Below are positions 55,830 to 64,000 of a DNA stretch of 64,000 bases, one piece after another. Numbering within the stretch: the stretch's first letter is position 1; the number at the start of each line of letters is the position of its first letter. The position numbers and the translations under genes were made by a program. The notes under the pieces were generated by a model. That model saw only the letters and a program-made list of their open reading frames with translations, did no database searches and was not told where the DNA came from. The DNA is from SIG710 sp045651985. GTDB lineage: Bacteria > Bacillota > Clostridia > Oscillospirales > CAG-272. The DNA lies in the NCBI GenBank assembly GCA_045651985.1, contig JAZRTK010000010.1, positions 1 through 64,000 on the forward strand. The letters run 5' to 3'.

Positions 55830-56813
55830 TCAAAGCTGTGCCGTGTCGTATTTGTCCCAGAAATCAAAGACGGCCTTTTTATATGCCTCCTCGTCCTTCC
55901 AGAAGCTCATTCCGTGCTCGGCGTCGGATACGATAAGCATGTGCTTGGGGGCAGTGCAAGCCTCGTAGTTCTCGTAAGTCATTTCTACCGGTACAAATGA
56001 GTCCTTTTCTCCGTGTATAAAGAGAACGGGGACGGTACAATTCTTCATAGCCTCGACAGTGGAATAGCTGTCTGCACCGAAATTGATGCGTTTTTTGCAG
56101 ATCGCGTTTGCCATAACACCCTTGATGCCAAAGCCCATGTGGAGGTTGTTTTCGCTTACGTGCTTCCAGATAGCGTAGGGCGAGGTGAAACCGCAGTCGG
56201 CGATTATCCCGCGGACACAGGGGGGAAGGTCAAGTCCTGCCGCCATAAGGACTGTTGACGCGCCCATGGAAATGCCCGTCAGATACAGAGGAACGTCACC
56301 TTCTCGTTCGGCAATAAAATTAGCCCAATCAAGGCAGTCGTATCGCTCGATAAGACCGAACCCCATGTGGTCTCCTCCGCTGTTGTTCTGACCTCTCTGC
56401 TCAGGGATAAGCAGGCTGCACCCATTTTCTATCCAATGAGGCGCGGACATTCCAAAATCCGTGTGCCAGGCGGAACGCCAACCGTGCATGCAAATGACGG
56501 TGCGCTTAGCCCCGGGGGTCTTGAAGTAGTGCCCCACTAAGCGAGTGCCGTCAAAGGCTGTTATTTCCACCTGCTCGTGTTCGGTATTTTCAAGCAACTG
56601 CGAGTATTTGCCTACGTCGTCAATGAACTCCTTGTTGTCAAATGCGGAGCCTGAAATTGCGCCCTTTGCCTTGCTCGGTAATTTGGGCGGATTGCGGTCA
56701 AGTGCAACCATGACGAGTATTTTTGTGGCGATGTAAGAAGCCGCCGCGGCAACAGCTGCAACAGCCACGCCTGCGCCTGCTGCTTTCAGTATGGTCTTGT
56801 GTGATTTCTTCAA
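55830..56813 (-). CDS. Membrane-anchored alpha/beta hydrolase
   Basis: A 327-residue protein with one N-terminal hydrophobic anchor (about 8-38) and an alpha/beta hydrolase domain. Motifs are VICMHGWRSAWH (oxyanion region), LTGISMGAST (nucleophile Ser), HGEKDSFVP (Asp) and SDAEHGMSF (His). Relatives are annotated as serine aminopeptidase or BAAT-like lipases; the substrate is unknown. Start is probably TTG at 56813, eight bases after AAGGAGA; the upstream GTG at 56837 overlaps the ribosome binding site. Confidence 0.85.
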   Translation of the reverse strand: MKKSHKTILKAAGAGVAVAAVAAAASYIATKILVMVALDRNPPKLPSKAKGAISGSAFDNKEFIDDVGKYSQLLENTEHEQVEITAFDGTRLVGHYFKTPGAKRTVICMHGWRSAWHTDFGMSAPHWIENGCSLLIPEQRGQNNSGGDHMGFGLIERYDCLDWANFIAEREGDVPLYLTGISMGASTVLMAAGLDLPPCVRGIIADCGFTSPYAIWKHVSENNLHMGFGIKGVMANAICKKRINFGADSYSTVEAMKNCTVPVLFIHGEKDSFVPVEMTYENYEACTAPKHMLIVSDAEHGMSFWKDEEAYKKAVFDFWDKYDTAQL

Positions 56814-56875
56814 AATTATCACTCTCCTTGCTTTCACAAGAATATTATCTGCTCAAAAAGGAGCATTTAAACGAA

Positions 56876-56917
56876 ATCCCATGCTTTTAACGGCAAAAAT
56901 GCCAAAAAGCATGGGAT
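56876..56917 (-). terminator. Terminator of the DUF1385 gene
   Basis: A 13-bp perfect stem ATCCCATGCTTTT/AAAAGCATGGGAT (56876-56888 with 56905-56917), inner GGC/GCC pairing, T-rich flank on the minus strand. Confidence 0.75.
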
Positions 56918-56922
56918 CATTT

Positions 56923-58020
56923 TTACCAGTTGTCCCGATCGTCCTCAGGAATTACTTCCTTGAAGGCGAGTATCGCGCATTCGATCATTGAGTCGTCGGG
57001 CTCGATAGTGGTCAGATGCTGGAGCCATACACCGGGCTTAGAGATGATTCTCGTAAATACATTGTCAACTCTGCCCGCCAGACGGATAAGCTCGTATCCG
57101 ATGCCCATGGTCAGAGGAAGCATTGCCAGCTTTATTACCGTTCTCAAAATTGGGTGAATGGTGGCGGGGATAAGCATTCCAAGGAACACGCCCACGATAA
57201 GCATAAGTATCATAAAGGACGTGCCGCATCGGGGGTGAAATCTGATCTGAGCACGGACGTTTTCTACCGTCAGAGGCAATCCCTTTTCGTAGCAGAAGAT
57301 GGTCTTGTGCTCCGCACCGTGGTACATGTACGTGCGTCGAATGTCCTTCATCAAGGACACCAGAGCCATGTATGCGATGAAAATAGCGATCCTTAAAACA
57401 CCCTCAAAGAGGGAGCGCAGGAATCTGTTCCCCACCAGCTTGGGGAAGGGAATGGAAAGCCAGCTGTAAAGCTGAGCGGGCAGGTAAATAAAGAGCCCAA
57501 CCGACAAAACAATGCCTAAAACCAGGCTCAAAACAGAAATGACAGCCATAAGCGCGCCCGAGGATTTTTTCTCCTCTTTTTCGGTCTTCTCAATCTGTTC
57601 GGCGGTCTCTGAACCTATCGTCTTCGTTACGGTCTCTTGAGCTGTATCCTCCGTCTGCTCACATTCTGTGACGGCAGCGGGGGTTTCGACGGCAATCTCC
57701 TCGAGCTTTTTGGTCTTTTTGGGCTTTTCTTCGACCTCGTCCTCAAGCCCTGCGATCTCGGCAGAACGCATGAGGCACTTGTATCCCGATACCATGGAAT
57801 CTATAAAATTAAACGCGCCGCGAATAAAGGGGAGCTTGAAGAACTTGCCTTTAAAGCGTGCCTGAGTCTGCCATTTTTCAAGAACGATCTGACCGTCGGG
57901 GTCGCGCACAGCCATGGCTGAGACCTCGGGACCTCTCATCATGATGCCCTCGATAAGCGCCTGACCGCCGATAGACGTTTTCTTTGCGCAGGGTGCGCAA
58001 TTCTTTTCCTTCTTTTTCAA
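56923..58020 (-). CDS. DUF1385 membrane protein (YqhQ-like)
   Basis: A 365-residue protein with the family opening IGGQALIEGIMMRGP, a charged Glu/Lys-rich linker (about 100-165), several membrane helices, and the conserved YHGAEHKTIFCYEKG and IRFHPRCGTSF motifs. Function unknown; the family is common in Bacillota, often near prfA/prmC, unlike here. A TTG start at 58020 follows AAAGGAGTGATATT; the longer frame would run through the hairpin after murA. Confidence 0.88.
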   Translation of the reverse strand: MKKKEKNCAPCAKKTSIGGQALIEGIMMRGPEVSAMAVRDPDGQIVLEKWQTQARFKGKFFKLPFIRGAFNFIDSMVSGYKCLMRSAEIAGLEDEVEEKPKKTKKLEEIAVETPAAVTECEQTEDTAQETVTKTIGSETAEQIEKTEKEEKKSSGALMAVISVLSLVLGIVLSVGLFIYLPAQLYSWLSIPFPKLVGNRFLRSLFEGVLRIAIFIAYMALVSLMKDIRRTYMYHGAEHKTIFCYEKGLPLTVENVRAQIRFHPRCGTSFMILMLIVGVFLGMLIPATIHPILRTVIKLAMLPLTMGIGYELIRLAGRVDNVFTRIISKPGVWLQHLTTIEPDDSMIECAILAFKEVIPEDDRDNW

Positions 58021-58078
58021 AATATCACTCCTTTGCGTATATATGATACGCGCTGAACATAAACTGAAAGTTAACTTT

Positions 58079-58102
58079 CGGGGGCGTTTTGAAACGCCCC
58101 CG
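58079..58102 (-). terminator. Strong hairpin after murA (terminator-like, no T-run)
   Basis: A perfect 11-bp stem CGGGGGCGTTT/AAACGCCCCCG between murA and the DUF1385 gene. It lacks a T-run on the minus strand, so it may attenuate or protect the transcript rather than end it. Confidence 0.6.
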
Positions 58103-58111
58103 AGAAGGTTA

Positions 58112-59377
58112 TCAGTCGTTTTCGATTCTGATGTCCGCACCAAGCTTTGTGAGCTTTCCGACGATGTCGTCGTAACCGCGCTCGATCGACATAATGTCGG
58201 TTATTACCGTCTCACCCTTTGCCGCCAGCGCCGCGATTATCATAGCAGCACCGCCTCGAAGGTCAACTGCCTTGACGGTTGCGCCCACAAGAGAGCCTAC
58301 GCCTATAATTCTTGCGCTTGAGCCCTCCACGCGAATATCCGCGCCCATTTTAAGAAGCTCGTCGACGTATCTGAAGCGGTTCTCCCAAACGCCCTCGGAT
58401 ACCTTGCTCTCGCCCCTGGCGCACACGAGTACAGCCGTCAGCTGGGGGTGCATATCGGTGGGGAATCCGGGATAGGGAAGGGTCTTTATGTGGATCTTCT
58501 TCAGTTCCTTGGTCTTGGCTATTGTAATGCTGTCGTCGTATTCGGTGACGGTCATTCCCATTTCCGCAAGCTTGGCTGAGACAGATTCCATGTGCTTGGG
58601 AATAATGCCCTTTACGTTGATCTTTCCGCCTGCCGCGGCAACCGCCGCCATGTAGGTGCCCGCCTCGATCATGTCGGGGATAATGGCGTAGGTGCAGCCG
58701 TGGAGCTTCTCGACACCTTGTATTTTAATAACGCTGGTTCCCGCGCCTGTAATTTTTGCACCGCAGGTGTTAAAGAAGTTGGCAAGGTCAACTATGTGCG
58801 GCTCTCTTGCCGCATTGTCGATGACTGTTTTGCCCTTGGCAAGAACAGCGGCTATCATTACGTTGATAGTCGCTCCAACCGAGACAACGTCAAAATAGAC
58901 GGAGCTTCCGTGAAGCCCGTTGTCGGCGTCCGCATAGATAAATCCCTCGTCGGTGTCTATCTCAACGGTAGCGCCAAGCGCTTCAAAGCCCTTGATGTGC
59001 TGGTCGATGGGTCTTTGACCGAAGTCGCAGCCGCCGGGCCAGCCCACCTTCGCGTGTCCAAAGCGGGCAAGCTCCGCGCCGATAAGGTAGGTAGAGCCGC
59101 GCATTTTGCTGACGAGGGAGTAGGGGGATATTCCGCCGCGAACGTTTGCGGAGTCTATCTCCACAGAACCGTCTCCAACTTCTCTGACCACAGCGCCCAT
59201 GGCTGTGAGAATGTCGAGAGTCTTCTTTACGTCGCTGATCTTGGGCAGGTTTTCTATTACGCACTTCTCGCGGGTGAGAATACTTGCGACAAGTATAGGA
59301 AGTGCGGCGTTTTTCATTCCGCTTATCTCCACGTCGCCGTAGAGGGGATTTCCGCCGTTAACTATGTATTTTTTCAT
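58112..59377 (-). CDS. murA: UDP-N-acetylglucosamine 1-carboxyvinyltransferase
   Basis: First committed step of peptidoglycan synthesis, adding enolpyruvate to UDP-GlcNAc. The 421 residues begin KYIVNGGNPLYGDVEISGMKNAALPIL (Lys22-Asn23 type pair) and carry the active-site cysteine in WPGGCDFGQRP, the target of fosfomycin, so the enzyme should be sensitive. LPYPGFPTDMHPQ is also conserved. It lies downstream of the WalRK-YycHI operon, 212 bases after yycI. Confidence 0.96.
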   Translation of the reverse strand: MKKYIVNGGNPLYGDVEISGMKNAALPILVASILTREKCVIENLPKISDVKKTLDILTAMGAVVREVGDGSVEIDSANVRGGISPYSLVSKMRGSTYLIGAELARFGHAKVGWPGGCDFGQRPIDQHIKGFEALGATVEIDTDEGFIYADADNGLHGSSVYFDVVSVGATINVMIAAVLAKGKTVIDNAAREPHIVDLANFFNTCGAKITGAGTSVIKIQGVEKLHGCTYAIIPDMIEAGTYMAAVAAAGGKINVKGIIPKHMESVSAKLAEMGMTVTEYDDSITIAKTKELKKIHIKTLPYPGFPTDMHPQLTAVLVCARGESKVSEGVWENRFRYVDELLKMGADIRVEGSSARIIGVGSLVGATVKAVDLRGGAAMIIAALAAKGETVITDIMSIERGYDDIVGKLTKLGADIRIEND

Positions 59378-59412
59378 CAGGTAACCTCTGCTTTTTCGGT
59401 TATATATAAAAG

Positions 59413-59442
59413 ATAATACTCAGATTTAAAATTGCGGGTCAA
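59413..59442 (-). promoter_or_regulatory. Probable promoter of murA
   Basis: Minus strand TTGACC (59442-59437), 18 bases, TATTAT (59418-59413). A second TATAAT at 59479-59474 with a poor -35 (TTTTCA, 18 bases) may be an alternative. The rest of 59378-59589 is AT-rich with no other feature. Confidence 0.5.
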
Positions 59443-59589
59443 ATTGCGCTTGCGGCACAATTACCCTCTTTATATTATATCATATTTTAAGCCTAAATGA
59501 AAACGAAATGTTAAACAAAATTTGTATATTTGCCTATTTATTGATAAAAAAATATCAATTGCAACCGAATAAATTCATAATTGATTTTG

Positions 59590-60408
59590 TTAACCCGCTA
59601 CGGCAGAGTGAATGGATCGCTCGCCTTCCTTGTAAATGATGTTGAGGGAGGGAACGAGAACGAAGGCGGTCTTGCTTTCGGTGCTTTCGATTCCGTAGCA
59701 TTTTTCAAGCTTTTTAACCGTAAGATCTTTTTTGCTTGACACGTCGGCTGAAACTCTTTCTCTCTCAGTAAACATTATATTGAGATAGTCGCGAAGATGT
59801 GCCGAAAAAGTGCTGCATTTGTCGGGAAAGCACCACTTTCCCTCGAACGATGAAAGCTTTCCGTCGACGAAATTGCACGTGATCTCGTTTTCGGGAATGG
59901 GGAGTGAGCCAAGGGTCTGTATAAATACCGGCATTTCCGAGCTTTGTTCGGACTCAATGCGCTGAACGCCGAATTCAGGGGATTGGCATAGGGGAACGAG
60001 AAGGGCTTCAATTTCGTCTTCTGAGATACTTTCGTTTGCGAAAGAACAACTATAGCTTACGGTAAAATCGCTGCCAACAAACAGGATTTCGCCCGCGTCG
60101 GTCCGCATCTCGACACCGTTGGGAACGGTGAAAACGTCGGTGACCTTGCCAACTGTCAGCGTTTCAGCCACCTTTTCCGGATAATCCTGGGGCAGAGTAA
60201 AACGGTAGAGCCTCATGCCTTCAAAGTCGCCGAGCAGCTGTTCGCTGTCTACCGTGATACCGCTTTTTGCCATAAGCTCTGCGGCTTTTTCAAGGGATTC
60301 CCGAGTATAGGGCTCGTTGTCTCCGTTGAGCCAAAGCATAGCGCCCACTACGATGCAAGCGAGCAAAAGGAGTATTATCATAAAAGTTTTTATGTTTTTC
60401 CAGCTCAT
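59590..60408 (-). CDS. yycI: YycI-like regulator of the WalRK system
   Basis: A 272-residue membrane-anchored protein: a short cytoplasmic start MSWKNIKTF, one helix (about 8-28), then an extracellular domain. The opening MxWKxxKT-helix and the position right after walR-walK-yycH match YycI, which with YycH modulates WalK at the septal membrane. Sequence similarity beyond the N-terminus is weak, so the name rests partly on context. Confidence 0.72.
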   Translation of the reverse strand: MSWKNIKTFMIILLLLACIVVGAMLWLNGDNEPYTRESLEKAAELMAKSGITVDSEQLLGDFEGMRLYRFTLPQDYPEKVAETLTVGKVTDVFTVPNGVEMRTDAGEILFVGSDFTVSYSCSFANESISEDEIEALLVPLCQSPEFGVQRIESEQSSEMPVFIQTLGSLPIPENEITCNFVDGKLSSFEGKWCFPDKCSTFSAHLRDYLNIMFTERERVSADVSSKKDLTVKKLEKCYGIESTESKTAFVLVPSLNIIYKEGERSIHSAVAG

Positions 60409-60456
60409 TTATAAAACTCCGTCTGATCTGCCGAAAATGTCGGCAAGAACTGTGAT

Positions 60457-61860
60457 TTATTTAACCTTAACTGCACTCCATTCGGCAAACATATCCGACG
60501 CGCGGTAACGGTATTTCAGGGTGTAAAGTCCGTCTTTGTCCTCTGGCAGAGTCATGCTCAAGATCCATTCAGGCAACAGGCTCTGACGGCGCTCACCGCC
60601 CTCCGAGAGTCTGTAAATATTACTTGACGCTTCAAATCCGACGATCCTGCCGTCCTTGAGAGTCAATCGGCAGGCGGATCCCGAGTTCTCTATCTCGACG
60701 TTTGAATAGCAATAGATATATTCAAGCGTGACTCTTCCGCTGTCCGAATATACGGCAGAGAGCACAGGGTGTGCGTCGCCTCCCGAGAATCTGCGGTCAA
60801 GGGTGGTGTAGCCCGAAAGGAACGACTGGGAAAGAATGATTGCCTCAGCGGTCGTTATTCCGTTTTTTGAGAATGCATCGGAATAGAATGAAAGGGGGAT
60901 ACCTCCCGTGTCTCCGGCGGCGGAATAGCCGACCCCGTTTTCGCCTACGTGCAGGCTTCCGTGGGTGGCAACGTAGACGGTGCTTTGTGTCTTTTCGTCA
61001 TAATAATTTCCGCTCTTGTCGGGGTTGATGTCAAAGAACGCAGCCACCGAATTGCTCAGTGCCGTATCTTCGACTATTCCCGTATATCCTTTGGAAAGTA
61101 CGAGCTTTTGGGAGTTGAGTCCGTGGGAATGCAGGATCGTGCTGCAAAGAACGTTTTTATTTTCCGACGTGTGGCAGAAAAGGTCGGCTAACGTCATGGC
61201 GGAGGCGTTGATATAGATGTCAAAATCCTCTGCCGTTACCGTGTTATTGGCGCTTACGGGATCGTTTAAGATCAGGTTGAATATCCTGCCGTCCCGACCT
61301 CTCGTTACGGCACATGTTTCACCTTTTTTTGTGTTGTTGGGAAAAACAAACATCTGATCTATCGCGCCTATATCGATTTCAAGCCCGTTTTGGAGGGCTG
61401 ATTCTCCAAGATTACTTGCAGAATCTGTGTATATTACCGTGTGACTGAGGGGAGCGTGGTATTTTATCAGAATAAATTCGTCTGCCGAGCAGGCTTCGGT
61501 CCAAGCTGCCTCCTCTGCTTCCTTTGCCGTGCACTCACGGCTCAGCGCCACCGAGATATTTTGGCATACGAGGCGGTAAATGAGGCGCATATAGCCCTCG
61601 CCCTGCGTTATGGCGTAGGTATGCTTTCCTTCAAATTTCACAGCAATGCTTTCGGGTAGTATCAGTCCGTCAAACTGACGGCTTATAACGCCCTGATCTT
61701 GGTCGGCATCTGCGTTTCCCGCACCCGCATTTCCCCTTGAGAAGATGAAACCCGAGCGGTAGAAATAAAGCGCGGACAGAGCTATGGCACAAAGAAAAAG
61801 CAAGCATATAGCAACGGTCTTAAAGCTTTCAAGAGCCGTATCCGATTTTTTTGCTTTCAT
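60457..61860 (-). CDS. yycH: YycH-like regulator of the WalRK system
   Basis: A 467-residue protein with a short cytoplasmic tail, one membrane helix (about 14-34) and a large extracellular part. It sits directly after walK (29 bases), the place of yycH in Bacillota. YycH and YycI interact with the WalK sensor through their membrane helices. The extracellular domain is divergent and I recognise no other family, so the call rests mainly on context and topology. The ribosome binding site is GGAGGTAA. Confidence 0.65.
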   Translation of the reverse strand: MKAKKSDTALESFKTVAICLLFLCAIALSALYFYRSGFIFSRGNAGAGNADADQDQGVISRQFDGLILPESIAVKFEGKHTYAITQGEGYMRLIYRLVCQNISVALSRECTAKEAEEAAWTEACSADEFILIKYHAPLSHTVIYTDSASNLGESALQNGLEIDIGAIDQMFVFPNNTKKGETCAVTRGRDGRIFNLILNDPVSANNTVTAEDFDIYINASAMTLADLFCHTSENKNVLCSTILHSHGLNSQKLVLSKGYTGIVEDTALSNSVAAFFDINPDKSGNYYDEKTQSTVYVATHGSLHVGENGVGYSAAGDTGGIPLSFYSDAFSKNGITTAEAIILSQSFLSGYTTLDRRFSGGDAHPVLSAVYSDSGRVTLEYIYCYSNVEIENSGSACRLTLKDGRIVGFEASSNIYRLSEGGERRQSLLPEWILSMTLPEDKDGLYTLKYRYRASDMFAEWSAVKVK

Positions 61861-61889
61861 TATCTTACCTCCTTGTGCATTTTTGAGGA

Positions 61890-63698
61890 TCAGTCCTCTT
61901 CGTTTCTGAGCTTGGTGTGGACAGGGAGAACTATCTCGACCATGGTTCCTACGCCCAATTTACTGGAAATTTCAATATTACCGCCGTGAGCCTCAATAAG
62001 CTCCTTTGCGATAGCAAGTCCCAGACCCGTTCCGCCCGTGTCGGTAGTTCTCGCTTTTTCTACGCGGTAGAATCGCTCGAAAATTCTTGGCAGGTCTTCT
62101 TCGGGAATACCCAGACCGTTGTCGATCACCTTGACGGAAACCTTTTCACCCGGAAGCAAAGAGGTACTGACGGCGATAGTTCCGTTGTCCGGGGTGTACT
62201 TTATTGCGTTTGAGATTATGTTTACGATTACCTGGTCTATTCTGTCCTTGTCTGCCGTAATAAGGGGCAGATCCTTTTCGGTCTTGAGCAGAAGCTGGTG
62301 ACCGTGAGTGGTGGCGTCTACCGTCATAACGTGGCAAAGGTGGGACAGGGATTCGTTTAAGTTGTATTCGCTTATTTGCCACTTGGTCCTCTTATTGTCA
62401 AGGCGCGAGAGGGTCAGCAGGTCTTTTACGATGCCCGTCATACGGGTGCTTTCGCTGTCGATCATTTCAAGGAATTTTATCTTAATGTCCTCGGGCAGCT
62501 CGGGGTGCTGGAGAATGGTCTCGCAGGAGCCCTTGATGGAAGTCAGAGGGGTACGGAGCTCGTGAGATACGTTTGCCACGAACTCGCGTCTTGCGCGGTC
62601 AAGCTCGTAGCGCGATGTGACGTCGTGGATGACGGTGATAACGCCGTCGCTCATGTTTCCTTTGTCGCTGTATCGAATACCGCCGAAGTTTACCTCAATG
62701 ACCTTGCCGTTAAATACGACCTCGTCAAAAATTATGTTTCCGTCCTCGCCGTTCTCATCTGACAAAGCGTCGCCCGTGGGGCTGTCGCTTCTAATGTCAA
62801 ATATAGAGAGCAGGGTGGTCAGATCGAATTTTTCGTTGTATTTATCGCCCAAAAGCTCAAGTGCAAAATTGTTTATGTTGAGGACCTTTCCCGTGTCCGA
62901 GAAGGTGATGACGCCTGCCTGGAGCTGTGAGAATACAGTTTCAAGCTTCTCCCGCTCTCCCGAAACCTCGGCGATAGTGTTTTTGAGCATTCTTCTCATG
63001 TGGTTGAAGGTGCCCGTCAGTACGCCGATCTCGTCGTTTGAGTGTGTCTCTATGTTGTATTCAAAATTTCCCGATGCTACCAGCTGTGCACCCTTTGTCA
63101 GATTCTGAATGGGTGCCGTGATCGCTTTTGACAGAAAGAAAGCCATGATAATGGCTATGATCAGACCGATGAGCAGGGATTGGAGAATGATGGTAAAAAG
63201 TATCCAGCTGAGATCTCTTGTGTCCTCCTGAGTGTCCTTTACGTAGATTATGCAGGAGGTGGTCTCGCCGCGGATAACCGTGGCAAAGTCAAGATAATCA
63301 ACGCCGCTCAGTTGCTTTCCCGACGATTCGCCGCCCATAGCGGAGATAATGTTGGGGGTCTTGTCAAGGGACTTTCCAAGGGAGGCGTCCGAGCCCTCAA
63401 GGAAATTACCGTTCATGTCAAGAATGAAATAGTTTCGGCTCTCGTCTATGCCTAACAGACCGCTGTAAGAGAGCAGCGTCTCCTTTTGGCGTTGAACGTA
63501 ATTTTCGCCGTCGATAGACTCCTGCAAGGATAGGTAAAGGGGACTGCCCTGGCTGAAGTTTTCTTTCATGGTTGAAGAAAAGTCGCCCGAATAATATGTG
63601 TAGGTGTTGTTTAAGATAACCACGCCCACCACGCACATTACGGTGATGATGAACACCACCAAAATAAGGACGATCTTTGAATAAAGACTTTTATTCAT
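61890..63698 (-). CDS. walK: WalK-type sensor histidine kinase
   Basis: A 602-residue membrane kinase: helix 1 (about 9-31), an extracellular sensor domain (about 32-165), helix 2 (about 168-190), HAMP, PAS (about 250-360; FSQLQAGVITFSDTG), HisKA with the phospho-histidine in NVSHELRTP (about 379) and a HATPase domain with NIISNAIKY (N box), DNGLGIPEEDLPRIFERFYR (G1/F) and GGTGLGLAIAKEL (G2). This domain order and the neighbouring yycH/yycI genes fit WalK, which controls cell-wall hydrolase genes together with WalR. Confidence 0.93.
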   Translation of the reverse strand: MNKSLYSKIVLILVVFIITVMCVVGVVILNNTYTYYSGDFSSTMKENFSQGSPLYLSLQESIDGENYVQRQKETLLSYSGLLGIDESRNYFILDMNGNFLEGSDASLGKSLDKTPNIISAMGGESSGKQLSGVDYLDFATVIRGETTSCIIYVKDTQEDTRDLSWILFTIILQSLLIGLIIAIIMAFFLSKAITAPIQNLTKGAQLVASGNFEYNIETHSNDEIGVLTGTFNHMRRMLKNTIAEVSGEREKLETVFSQLQAGVITFSDTGKVLNINNFALELLGDKYNEKFDLTTLLSIFDIRSDSPTGDALSDENGEDGNIIFDEVVFNGKVIEVNFGGIRYSDKGNMSDGVITVIHDVTSRYELDRARREFVANVSHELRTPLTSIKGSCETILQHPELPEDIKIKFLEMIDSESTRMTGIVKDLLTLSRLDNKRTKWQISEYNLNESLSHLCHVMTVDATTHGHQLLLKTEKDLPLITADKDRIDQVIVNIISNAIKYTPDNGTIAVSTSLLPGEKVSVKVIDNGLGIPEEDLPRIFERFYRVEKARTTDTGGTGLGLAIAKELIEAHGGNIEISSKLGVGTMVEIVLPVHTKLRNEED

Positions 63699-63719
63699 GC
63701 AGAAATATCCTCTTCGCTC

Positions 63720-64000
63720 TTACTTTAAATAGTATCCGATGCCGCGCTTTGTCAGCAGGTATTCGGGGTTTGATGGATCGCGCTCGATCTTGGCTCTGAG
63801 CCGTGACACAGTAACGTCAACGGCACGGATGTCGCCAAGGAAGCCCTCGTAGCCCCAGACCTTTTCAAGCAGCTGCTCGCGGGTGTAGGGCTGACCCAGA
63901 TTTTTTGCCAGAAATGATATGAGCTCGTATTCCTGTTTTGAAAGCGAGACGGGCTCGCCTGCGAGTGTAACGTCGTACTTTCCCAAGTCTATTGAAAGGT
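63720..64000 (-). CDS. walR: WalR-type response regulator, C-terminal part (truncated at window edge)
   Basis: Only the OmpR-type winged-helix DNA-binding domain is inside the window: LSKQEYELISFLAKNLGQPYTREQLLEKVWGYE, then DIRAVDVTVSRLRAKIE and TKRGIGYYLK at the C-terminus. The frame is open to base 64000, so the receiver domain lies beyond. It is 21 bases upstream of walK, the usual operon order. The short recognition-helix sequence DVTVSRLRAKIE is typical of WalR/PhoB. Confidence 0.93.
   Translation of the reverse strand, partial: LSIDLGKYDVTLAGEPVSLSKQEYELISFLAKNLGQPYTREQLLEKVWGYEGFLGDIRAVDVTVSRLRAKIERDPSNPEYLLTKRGIGYYLK

Overview
The window looks like chromosomal DNA of a Gram-positive Clostridia-class bacterium (Bacillota), probably an anaerobic gut-type Oscillospirales or Ruminococcaceae relative. 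I base this on a WalRK-YycHI operon, a T-box leader, a type II pantothenate kinase, a ClpP-like TepA, DUF1385, TSCPD and DUF6514 proteins, an HPr-like protein that keeps only the serine site, strong GGAGG-type ribosome binding sites, TTGACA-17-TATAAT promoters and intrinsic terminators after most genes. The species is inference only. I see no prophage, insertion sequence or CRISPR array, and nearly all of the window is coding.

Layout. 1-12.4 kb holds a truncated sugar-ABC ATPase, a TepA-like protease, phosphoglucomutase, alaS, type II pantothenate kinase, an LtaS-like phosphoglycerol transferase, smpB, tRNA-Leu(CAG), a LysM-CAP secreted protein, tRNA-Leu(GAG) beside a folded inverted-repeat element, and rubredoxin. 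12.4-21.6 kb holds a TSCPD protein with HtpG, an asymmetric heterodimeric ABC exporter, and a NitT/TauT-type ABC importer preceded by a Crp/Fnr regulator gene with an operator-like palindrome. 21.6-27.5 kb holds queA, dapA, rpe and the compact operon tsaE-tsaB-rpiB-ispD-ispF (tRNA t6A modification, pentose phosphate and MEP isoprenoid steps).

27.6-31.9 kb is the most unusual part. A T-box leader controls an isopropylmalate-synthase-like protein that has lost the family's metal-binding histidines and catalytic Arg-Asp pair. It is followed by an 837-residue fusion of a sugar-isomerase-type TIM barrel with a complete acyl-CoA synthetase. 32-37.8 kb carries peptidase T, small proteins, an anchored SGNH hydrolase with a Ser-Asp-rich stalk, a lipoprotein, and an SPFH protein with a ribbon-helix-helix partner behind a promoter with twin palindromes. 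37.8-42.3 kb is a divergent uronate-catabolism locus (uxaC against uxaB-uxaA).

42.3-55.6 kb is mixed: HPr-like protein, nucleotidyltransferase, FkbM methyltransferase, HIT protein, aspartate kinase, a two-gene TerB-domain/DUF2791-like ATPase module, threonine aldolase, ispE, MscS, an XRE-S24 self-cleaving-type repressor and an MFS transporter. 55.6-64 kb has tRNA-Lys, an alpha/beta hydrolase, a DUF1385 membrane protein, murA, and the WalR-WalK-YycH-YycI cell-wall signalling operon running off the right edge.

A recurring leader pattern links unrelated genes. coaW, SPFH, HIT and aspartate kinase each have a short GC-rich hairpin immediately before a GGAG Shine-Dalgarno sequence.
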